Of a stretch of 35,671 nt of DNA, positions 29,560-35,671 are shown piece after piece; position 1 is the first letter of the stretch, and each line of letters opens with the position of its first letter. The stretch is from an uncultured Phascolarctobacterium sp. (GTDB lineage Bacteria > Bacillota > Negativicutes > Acidaminococcales > Acidaminococcaceae): NCBI GenBank assembly GCA_949299135.1, contig CASFZG010000013.1, forward strand, positions 1 through 35,671, read 5' to 3'. The notes below the pieces were generated by a model that worked only from the letters and a program-made list of their open reading frames with translations, did no database searches and was not told the origin of the DNA. A program made the position numbers and the translations under genes.

Positions 29560-30933
29560 ATGGAACTGAGTAAAAAAGCCTTTAAAGCCTATGATATACG
29601 CGGCATTGTGCCGCAGGAGGTTAACGCGGAGCTTGCTTACCGTGTTGGCCGTGTATTTGCCGCCATGTTTGCGGCAGAAAGCGTAGTTGTCGGCCATGAT
29701 ATCCGCCTGACAGGGCCGGAAATTGCGGCAGCAGCTATTGAAGGGCTGCGCGACGGCGGCTGTACTGTGTATGACATTGGCGAGTGCGGCACGGAGATGG
29801 TTTATTTTGCCACGGCGCATTTAAAAACCGACGGCGGCATTATGGTAACCGCCAGCCACAACCCGAAGGATTACAACGGCATGAAGCTGGTGCGCAGCGG
29901 CGCAAGGCCGATTTCTGCCGATACGGGCCTGATGGAAATTTGCGAAATGGCTACGGAAGACGGCGAATTTCCGCATGTTGTGGTTGCAGGTAAGCAGCGC
30001 GGCGAGCTGATAAAAAAAGACATTATGCCTGAATACATTGAGCATCTGTTGAGCTATATTGATGTAAAAAATCTGAAGCCGCTGAAAATTGTGGCAAACC
30101 CAGGCAACGGCGGCGCAGGACCGGTGCTGGCAGAACTTGCCAAACACCTGCCGTTTGAATTTGTAAAGATGAACGAAATTCCGGACGGCAGCTTCCCCAA
30201 CGGTGTGCCGAACCCGCTGCTTGAACATAACCGAGCTGTAACGGCTGATAAAGTGCTGGCTGAAAAGGCAGACCTTGGCATTGCCTGGGACGGCGATTTT
30301 GACCGCTGCTTCTTCTTTGACGAAAAGGGCGAATTTATCGAAGGTTATTACATTGTCGGGCTGTTGGCAGCGGCATTTTTAAAGAAACTGCCGGGCAGCA
30401 AAATTATGTATGACCCGCGCCTGACGTGGAGCACGGAAGAAATCATCGCCGAAAAGGGCGGCGTGCCTGTGCGCTGCAAAAGCGGCCACGCTTTTATGAA
30501 GGAATGCATGCGCCAGAACGATGTTGTTTACGGCGGCGAGATGAGCGCACACCATTACTTCCGCGAATTTTCGTACTGCGACAGCGGCATGCTGCCGTGG
30601 CTTCTGGTAACGGAACTGATGTGCTGCGAAGGCAAAAAACTTTCGGAGCTTGTCGGTGAGCGCATGGAAAAATTCCCGTGCAGCGGTGAAATCAACCGCA
30701 AGGTTGAAGACAGCAAAGCCGTTTTGGCGGCGATTGAAGCAAAATATGCAGAGGGCGGCAAGGTTGACAAGCTGGACGGCCTGAGCATTGAATACGACAA
30801 TTGGCGTTTTAACGTAAGGGTTTCCAACACGGAGCCTGTTATGCGCCTGAATGTGGAAACGCGCGGCGACAAAACGCTGCTGAAAGAAAAAACGCAGGAA
30901 CTTTTGACCGTTATCGGCGGAGAAGAAGCATAA
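29560..30933 (+). CDS. manB: Phosphomannomutase/phosphoglucomutase
   Basis: 457 residues, four-domain phosphohexomutase. The phosphoserine loop is TASHNPKDYNGMK with Ser99; the metal loop is DGDFDRC (244-250); the sugar-binding loop is GEMSAHHYFREF; the phosphate-binding loop is VSNTEPVMRLN. It interconverts hexose-6-phosphate and hexose-1-phosphate, feeding nucleotide-sugar synthesis. The start is ATG 29560 with GGGGAGAG upstream; an in-frame ATG at 29530 has no ribosome site. First gene of an operon with galU and galE, so glucose-1-phosphate made here can go to UDP-glucose and UDP-galactose for the envelope polysaccharide or LPS. Confidence 0.93.
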   Translation: MELSKKAFKAYDIRGIVPQEVNAELAYRVGRVFAAMFAAESVVVGHDIRLTGPEIAAAAIEGLRDGGCTVYDIGECGTEMVYFATAHLKTDGGIMVTASHNPKDYNGMKLVRSGARPISADTGLMEICEMATEDGEFPHVVVAGKQRGELIKKDIMPEYIEHLLSYIDVKNLKPLKIVANPGNGGAGPVLAELAKHLPFEFVKMNEIPDGSFPNGVPNPLLEHNRAVTADKVLAEKADLGIAWDGDFDRCFFFDEKGEFIEGYYIVGLLAAAFLKKLPGSKIMYDPRLTWSTEEIIAEKGGVPVRCKSGHAFMKECMRQNDVVYGGEMSAHHYFREFSYCDSGMLPWLLVTELMCCEGKKLSELVGERMEKFPCSGEINRKVEDSKAVLAAIEAKYAEGGKVDKLDGLSIEYDNWRFNVRVSNTEPVMRLNVETRGDKTLLKEKTQELLTVIGGEEA

Positions 30934-30945
30934 GGAGAGAGTGAA

Positions 30946-31833
30946 ATGACAACGATTAAACCAGTCCGCAAGGCGGTAATACCGGCAGCCGGTTTGGGCA
31001 CGCGCTTTTTGCCTGCCACCAAGGCAACGCCGAAAGAAATGCTGCCTATTGTGGACAAGCCGACCATTCAGTATATTATCGAAGAAGCGCTGGCTTCCGG
31101 CATTGAAGATATTATCATCATCAGCGGCAAGGGCAAACGCTCCATTGAGGATCATTTTGACCGCAACATGGAACTGGAAATGAGCCTTGAAGCGAGCGGC
31201 AAGTTTGAGCAGCTGGAAATGGTGCGCCGCATTTCGGAAATCAATCTGCACTATATCCGCCAGAAGGAACCGCGCGGACTGGGCCATGCGATTTTGTGCG
31301 CCCGCCGCTTTATCGGCGATGAGCCGTTTGCGGTTTTGCTGGGCGATGACGTTGTGGACAGCGAAAAACCGGCACTGAAACAGCTGATTGACGTGTACGA
31401 CCGCCGTGGTTTCAGCGTTTTGGGCGTGCAGGAAGTTGCGCCGGAGAAGGTTTCCAGCTACGGCATTATTGACAGCGTGCCGACGGAAGAAGACCGCACC
31501 TACACCGTGCGCGACATGGTGGAAAAACCGGCGCAGGAAGAAGCCCCTTCGCGCCTTGCGGTTTTGGGACGCTACATTATTACGCCGGAAATTTTTGATA
31601 TTCTGGAAAACACGCCTCCGGGACGCGGCAACGAAATTCAGCTGACGGACGCTTTGCGAGTGCTAGCCAAACAGCAGCCGATGTATGCTTACAATTTTGA
31701 AGGCCGCCGCTATGACGTGGGCGACAAGCAGGGCTTTATTGAAGCAACTGTTGAGTTTGCGCTGAAACGCCCGGAAATGCGCGGCAAGCTGCTGGAATAT
31801 TTAGCGTATATTGTTGAAGCAAACAAGGAGTAA
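30946..31833 (+). CDS. galU: UTP-glucose-1-phosphate uridylyltransferase
   Basis: 295 residues, as usual for GalU. The nucleotide-binding signature [20 protein letters not shown] is followed by [20 protein letters not shown], the active-site [19 protein letters not shown], and [12 protein letters not shown] with the catalytic acids; [11 protein letters not shown] and [16 protein letters not shown] near the end are also diagnostic. It makes UDP-glucose from UTP and glucose-1-phosphate. AAGGAGAGAG lies before the ATG, 12 bases after manB, and galE begins 4 bases after its stop. Confidence 0.95.
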   Translation: MTTIKPVRKAVIPAAGLGTRFLPATKATPKEMLPIVDKPTIQYIIEEALASGIEDIIIISGKGKRSIEDHFDRNMELEMSLEASGKFEQLEMVRRISEINLHYIRQKEPRGLGHAILCARRFIGDEPFAVLLGDDVVDSEKPALKQLIDVYDRRGFSVLGVQEVAPEKVSSYGIIDSVPTEEDRTYTVRDMVEKPAQEEAPSRLAVLGRYIITPEIFDILENTPPGRGNEIQLTDALRVLAKQQPMYAYNFEGRRYDVGDKQGFIEATVEFALKRPEMRGKLLEYLAYIVEANKE

Positions 31834-31837
31834 CGGC

Positions 31838-32830
31838 ATGAATGTTTTAGTAACCGGCGGCGCGGGCTATATCGGCTCGCACGTTGTTAATGTTTTAAAA
31901 AAAGAAGCCGGCTTTACGCCGATAGTGTACGATAATTTTTCCACCGGTCACCCGGAAGCTGTGGCTGACGATGTGCAGCTGGTGGAGGGCGATATCCGCG
32001 ACATTGAATTTACCAAGCATGTAATGGCGCAGTTTGAAATTGACGCCGTTATCCATTTTGCTGCAAGTTCGCTTGTTGGCGAAAGCATGAGCGACCCGGC
32101 AAAATACTATGTGAACAATGTGGAAGGCTCGCTGCATTTATTGCAGGCAATGAAGCAATCCGGCGTGGATTACATTGTTTTCAGCAGTACGGCGGCAGTA
32201 TACGGCGAACCTGCAAAAACACCGATTTGCGAAGATTTTGCCACGCAGCCGACCAATGTTTACGGCCGCACTAAACTTGTTATTGAAGGCATGTTGAAGG
32301 ATTACGCCATGGCTTACGGCATGCGTTATGTAGCGCTGCGCTATTTTAACGCGGCGGGTGCATCGCTGACGGAGGACATCGGCGAAGACCATCATCCGGA
32401 AACGCATCTGATTCCGCTGATTTTAAAAACGGCACAGGGCGTACGCGATAAGGTTTCAATCTTCGGCACGGATTATCCGACGCCGGACGGCACCTGCCTG
32501 CGCGATTACATCCACGTTGAGGATTTGGCAACGGCACATGTGCTGGCGCTGAAACATTTGGTTAACGGCGGCGACAGCAGGATTTATAATCTCGGCAGCG
32601 AGGCAGGCTTTAGTGTGCGTGAGATTATTGAAACTGCCAAACGCGTTACCGGCGTAGATTTTGCGGTAGCGGAAGAAGCGCGCCGCAGCGGCGACCCGGC
32701 AGTGCTGGTGGCAAGCAGCGAAAAAATCCGCAGCGAGCTTGGCTGGCAGCCGCAGCACAGCACCGTTGAAGAAATTATCAAGACGGCGTGGAAATGGCAT
32801 CAGGGACATCCGAACGGCTATAATGGCTGA
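31838..32830 (+). CDS. galE: UDP-glucose 4-epimerase
   Basis: 330 residues. The Rossmann motif VTGGAGYIGSHV (5-16) binds NAD; catalytic residues are in FSSTAAVYG (Ser117/Thr118) and YGRTK (Tyr142, Lys146). RYFNAAGA and DYIHVEDLATAHVLAL are typical of GalE. It interconverts UDP-glucose and UDP-galactose. The start is ATG 31838, with AAGGAG at 31825-31830; a longer in-frame start overlaps galU. Last gene of the manB-galU-galE operon, followed by a terminator. Confidence 0.95.
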   Translation: MNVLVTGGAGYIGSHVVNVLKKEAGFTPIVYDNFSTGHPEAVADDVQLVEGDIRDIEFTKHVMAQFEIDAVIHFAASSLVGESMSDPAKYYVNNVEGSLHLLQAMKQSGVDYIVFSSTAAVYGEPAKTPICEDFATQPTNVYGRTKLVIEGMLKDYAMAYGMRYVALRYFNAAGASLTEDIGEDHHPETHLIPLILKTAQGVRDKVSIFGTDYPTPDGTCLRDYIHVEDLATAHVLALKHLVNGGDSRIYNLGSEAGFSVREIIETAKRVTGVDFAVAEEARRSGDPAVLVASSEKIRSELGWQPQHSTVEEIIKTAWKWHQGHPNGYNG

Positions 32831-32849
32831 AAGTAAAATAAAAATTTTC

Positions 32850-32888
32850 AATAACACAGGCATCTTGCGGTGCTTGTGTTATTTTTTG
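32850..32888 (+). terminator. Terminator of the manB-galU-galE operon
   Basis: AATAACACAGGCA (32850-32862) pairs with TGCTTGTGTTATT (32871-32883) with one G-T pair, followed by T to 32888. Confidence 0.88.
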
Positions 32889-32890
32889 CT

Positions 32891-32918
32891 TTGCAGGGCG
32901 GGCTTTTTTTGATATAAT
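32891..32918 (+). promoter_or_regulatory. Promoter of the ABC-F/tadA operon
   Basis: TTGCAG (32891-32896), 16 bp, TATAAT (32913-32918), with an extended TGA before the -10. It directly follows the galE terminator. Confidence 0.6.
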
Positions 32919-32954
32919 AGCAATTCGAGAACATCAGGAAACAGAGGATGAAGC

Positions 32955-34892
32955 ATGCAGCTTGTTGTAGATAATCTGACGAAAAGCTTTGGCGTTAACA
33001 CCGTTTTTACGGGCGTCAGCTTTATGGTAGATAAAGGTGAAAAAATCGGGCTGGTCGGTGTTAACGGCAGCGGCAAATCAACGCTGCTGCGCTGCCTTTT
33101 GCAAAACGGCTATGCCGACGGCGGCAGCGTGCGCTTTGAAGCCGGTACGCGCGTCGGTTACGTTGAGCAGGGCTTTGGCAATATCGGTGATGGCAGCTTG
33201 TGGCAGTTTATGATGAATTCCTGCCCGGAAGTGCCGGAACTGCGCGCACGTTTGCAGAAGCTGGAAGAACAAAGCGCGGGCCTTAGCGGCGATGCGCTTG
33301 ACAAAGTTTTGGAAGAATACGCTTCCGTAACGCGCCGCTATGAATACATCGACGGCTATAATTACGAAACGCGCATAAAAATTGTGCTGAACGGGCTTGG
33401 TTTTACCGAAGAAGTGTGGCAGAAACCGGCGCAGAATTTTTCCGGCGGGCAGAAAACACGTATTTTGCTGGCGGCGGCGCTCGTCAAAAATCCGGACTTT
33501 TTAATTCTGGACGAACCTACCAACCATCTGGATATCCGCATGACGGAATGGCTGGAAAAATATTTGCAGGATTTTAAGGGCGGGCTGTTAATCGTAAGCC
33601 ACGACCGCAAATTTTTGGATAATGTCGCCACCCGCATTTTGGAAATGGAAGGCGGGCATTTGCAGTCCTTTAAGGGCAACTATACCAAATATCTGGCGCA
33701 GAAGGAAATACAGACGGCGACGCTGGAGGCTGCCTACGAAGCGCAGCAAAACTACATCGCGCGCACGGAAGCCTATATCCGCCGTTTTAAGGCGGGCATA
33801 AAAAGTAAAATGGCACGCGGGCGTCAATCGCAGCTTGACAGGCTGGAACGTATTGAAGCGCCGGTGCATAACGAGGAGTTTGAACTTAAGCTGCCACCTG
33901 CGCCGGAATCAGCTGAACGCGTGCTGATTTTGGAGGACTTGACTGTCGGTTATAAGGATAACGTGCTGGTTAAGGACATCAATTTAGTGCTGCGCCGCGG
34001 CGAAAAAGCTGCTCTGCTCGGACCGAACGGCAGCGGCAAATCGACACTGCTGAAAACCGTGCTGGGCGAAATTGTGCCGCTGAAAGGCAAGGCGCAGACC
34101 GGCAACCGCGTTAAGGTCGGTTATTTTTCGCAAAGCTATGAGCGTTTGAACGAGAACCAGACTATTTTAGATAATTTTTTGACAGAATACGGTATGGACG
34201 ACGGGCATGCGCGCTCCTTGCTGGGTGGGATGCTGTTCCACGGCGACGATGTTTTTAAGGAAATCGGCACGCTCAGCGGCGGGCAGAAGGCACGCCTTGT
34301 TTTGCTGAAGCTGGTGCTGGACGGCGCTAACTTTTTGATTCTGGACGAACCTACCAACCATCTGGATATTTTGGCGCGCGAAACTCTGGAAGCGGCGCTG
34401 GAAGCCTTTGACGGTACGCTTTTGGTAGTCAGCCACGACCGTTATTTTATCGGCGAAATTGCCGACCGCGTGTGGGAGATAGAAGACCACGCCTTGCAGG
34501 ATTACAAGGGCGATTACGAATACTATCTTGCCGAAAAGGAAAAAAGAAAACAAGCTGCGCCGGTTAAGGCAGAGCCTGTAAAAAAAGCTGTTAAGGAAGA
34601 AGCCGCGCCGGATGTTAAAACATCGCCGCAAGGCAAAAAAGCAAAAGCGCATAAGCGTTACAGCCCGGAAGATTTGGCAAAACAGCTGCAAAAGGTGGAG
34701 CTTAACATACGCGAGCAGGAAGCCATGCTGGGCGTGCTGGAAAAGCAAATGGCAGACCCTGCGAACCATGTGGATTTGGAGCACAGCAAGCGGCTGGCGG
34801 ACGAGCACGAAGCCATGCAGGCGGAGATTGACCGCCTGATGGAGCGTTGGGAAGAACTGATGCAGGCACAGGAGGAACTTGATGCAAACTGA
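32955..34892 (+). CDS. ABC-F family ATP-binding protein (ribosome-associated)
   Basis: 645 residues with two ABC domains and no membrane part. Domain 1 has Walker A GVNGSGKST (about 35-43), signature FSGGQKTR and Walker B FLILDEPTNHLD. A charged linker of about 80 residues (the P-site tRNA interaction motif) follows, including RRFKAGIKSKMARGRQSQLD. Domain 2 has GPNGSGKST, LSGGQKAR and a second LDEPTNHLD. The C-terminus adds a Lys/Ala/Pro stretch and a coiled coil (LAKQLQKVELNIREQEAMLG), as in the Uup/YdiF branch. ABC-F proteins act at the ribosomal E site; whether this one gives antibiotic resistance or is a housekeeping factor cannot be told. It overlaps tadA by 11 bases. Confidence 0.92.
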   Translation: MQLVVDNLTKSFGVNTVFTGVSFMVDKGEKIGLVGVNGSGKSTLLRCLLQNGYADGGSVRFEAGTRVGYVEQGFGNIGDGSLWQFMMNSCPEVPELRARLQKLEEQSAGLSGDALDKVLEEYASVTRRYEYIDGYNYETRIKIVLNGLGFTEEVWQKPAQNFSGGQKTRILLAAALVKNPDFLILDEPTNHLDIRMTEWLEKYLQDFKGGLLIVSHDRKFLDNVATRILEMEGGHLQSFKGNYTKYLAQKEIQTATLEAAYEAQQNYIARTEAYIRRFKAGIKSKMARGRQSQLDRLERIEAPVHNEEFELKLPPAPESAERVLILEDLTVGYKDNVLVKDINLVLRRGEKAALLGPNGSGKSTLLKTVLGEIVPLKGKAQTGNRVKVGYFSQSYERLNENQTILDNFLTEYGMDDGHARSLLGGMLFHGDDVFKEIGTLSGGQKARLVLLKLVLDGANFLILDEPTNHLDILARETLEAALEAFDGTLLVVSHDRYFIGEIADRVWEIEDHALQDYKGDYEYYLAEKEKRKQAAPVKAEPVKKAVKEEAAPDVKTSPQGKKAKAHKRYSPEDLAKQLQKVELNIREQEAMLGVLEKQMADPANHVDLEHSKRLADEHEAMQAEIDRLMERWEELMQAQEELDAN

Positions 34893-35358
34893 CGAATTTT
34901 ATATGAACCTTGCGATAGAAGAAGCCAAAAAAGCTGCCGCGCGCGGCGAAATACCCATTGGCGCAGTGCTGGTGGCTGACGGAAAGGTAATATCGGCGGC
35001 GCACAATATGCGTGAAACGTGGCACGACGCAACGGCCCACGCAGAGATGATTACGATTATGGAAGCCTGCGCTTTGCTGGAACGCTGGCGTTTGAACGAC
35101 GCTACGCTGTATGTAACGGTTGAACCGTGCCCGATGTGCGCCGGTGCGATTGTGAACAGCAGGCTGAAGCGTTTGGTGTACGGCTGCCCGGATGTGAAGG
35201 CAGGGGCGGCGGAATCCATTTTTAACGTGGTAAGCAACCCCAACCTTAACCACAGCGTGGAAGTGAAAAGCGGCGTGTGCGAAGAAGCATGCGCAGCTGT
35301 GATAAAGGATTTTTTTAAACAGCGCCGTGCGGAAAACAAGCAGCAAAAACAGGCTTAA
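34882..35358 (+). CDS. tadA: tRNA-specific adenosine deaminase TadA
   Basis: 158 residues. Zinc-dependent deaminase with HAEM (His and catalytic Glu) and PCPMCAGAI (two Cys ligands), plus RGEIPIGAVLV near the start. The Asn after AH (SAAHNMRE) and the HAEM-PCPMC pairing favour the tRNA enzyme over guanine deaminase. It converts A34 of tRNA-Arg(ACG) to inosine. The start is ATG 34882 with GGAGG six bases upstream, inside the end of the ABC-F gene, so the two are coupled. Confidence 0.93.
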   Translation: MQTDEFYMNLAIEEAKKAAARGEIPIGAVLVADGKVISAAHNMRETWHDATAHAEMITIMEACALLERWRLNDATLYVTVEPCPMCAGAIVNSRLKRLVYGCPDVKAGAAESIFNVVSNPNLNHSVEVKSGVCEEACAAVIKDFFKQRRAENKQQKQA

Positions 35359-35371
35359 TTAAAATCTGCTC

Positions 35372-35400
35372 TTGGCAAAAGCAAAATTAAATAGTATAAT
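35372..35400 (+). promoter_or_regulatory. Promoter of tRNA-Ser
   Basis: TTGGCA (35372-35377), 17 bp, TATAAT (35395-35400); start near 35407, about 38 bases before the mature tRNA. Confidence 0.7.
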
Positions 35401-35444
35401 AATAAAGACGCTTGCAAACAAGCTGCAGCATCTTAACAAAATAT

Positions 35445-35534
<90 letters not shown>

Positions 35535-35539
35535 AATTC

Positions 35540-35567
35540 AGCACTGTCAAAACGGCAGTGCTTTTTG
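35540..35567 (+). terminator. Terminator of tRNA-Ser
   Basis: AGCACTG pairs with CAGTGCT around TCAAAACGG, followed by TTTTG. Confidence 0.85.
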
Positions 35568-35579
35568 TTTGCATAATCA

Positions 35580-35671
35580 AAACCACCGGCGTAGCCGGTG
35601 GTTTGTCATTTACCGCCTTAAAGGCTATTCTACTAGCTACGCCTAAAAGGCGTTCCTCGATCTGCCACTCG
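35580..35671. other. Hairpin-rich element cut by the window edge
   Basis: No ORF is convincing here. A perfect 11-bp stem (35580-35590, 35594-35604: AAACCACCGGC/GCCGGTGGTTT, loop GTA) is followed by two small hairpins, GCCT-TAA-AGGC and CGCCT-AAA-AGGCG. GGCGTAGC around the first loop is the exact complement of GCTACGCC downstream, which would allow a pseudoknot. It lacks a T run, so it is not a simple terminator. It could be the subterminal structure of an IS200/IS605-type element or an intergenic repeat; the rest lies outside the window. Confidence 0.4.

Overview
The window looks like chromosome of a Negativicutes bacterium: a Firmicutes-lineage cell with an outer membrane, plausibly an Acidaminococcaceae member such as Phascolarctobacterium. 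The strongest evidence is a tandem pair of secreted proteins that join an N-terminal SLH domain to a C-terminal beta-barrel ending in Phe, which is the OmpM-type porin architecture of that class. Strong AGGAGG-type ribosome binding sites, occasional TTG starts and many hairpin-plus-T-run terminators also fit. The genus is inference; the 5S fragment alone does not settle it.

Layout. 1-538: the 3' end of a 5S rRNA gene, its terminator, an unexplained GC-rich structured element that carries both an inverted and a direct copy of the 5S tail, then a promoter with a TTGTATACAA palindrome. 539-4955: an MFS organic-acid transporter, a convergent LysR regulator, and a small rightward set (short helical protein, flavodoxin-like reductase, cyclophilin-like lipoprotein candidate, DUF3737 beta-helix). 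5009-11836: a metabolic island. A leftward LysR plus FrhB-type iron-sulfur protein faces a rightward operon of CoA-transferase, a divergent adenosylcobalamin-type acyl-CoA mutase large subunit and an MmgE/PrpD protein, with a 16/17 inverted repeat in the divergent promoter region. 12127-14584: XRE regulator, small membrane protein, HAD phosphatase, then an AT-rich pair consisting of a 57-residue ORF and a GNAT protein that looks like a toxin-antitoxin module.

14585-17792: the two SLH porins, each preceded by a nearly identical long leader and sharing a 454-bp direct repeat. 17812-24554: rmuC, an MscS channel, DUF456/glyoxalase/2-hydroxyacid dehydrogenase operon, a DUF2939-like protein, tRNA-Pro(CGG), an orphan DnaA-domain-I-like protein, and mscL. 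24558-27282: tyrS and brnQ, with unusually compressed terminator/promoter junctions. 27349-29505: a two-gene AAA ATPase/HNH nuclease system that matches Septu (PtuA/PtuB) antiphage defence. 29560-32888: manB-type phosphomannomutase, galU, galE, a sugar-nucleotide operon. 32891-35671: ABC-F ATPase, tadA, tRNA-Ser(CGA), and the start of a second hairpin-rich element cut by the window edge.

The most interesting parts are the mutase island (multiple substitutions at conserved active-site positions, no B12-binding subunit nearby, unusual MmgE/PrpD partner), the GNAT toxin module with an ambiguous toxin start at an A8 tract, the shared porin leader with a Shine-Dalgarno hairpin, and the 5S-derived structured element.
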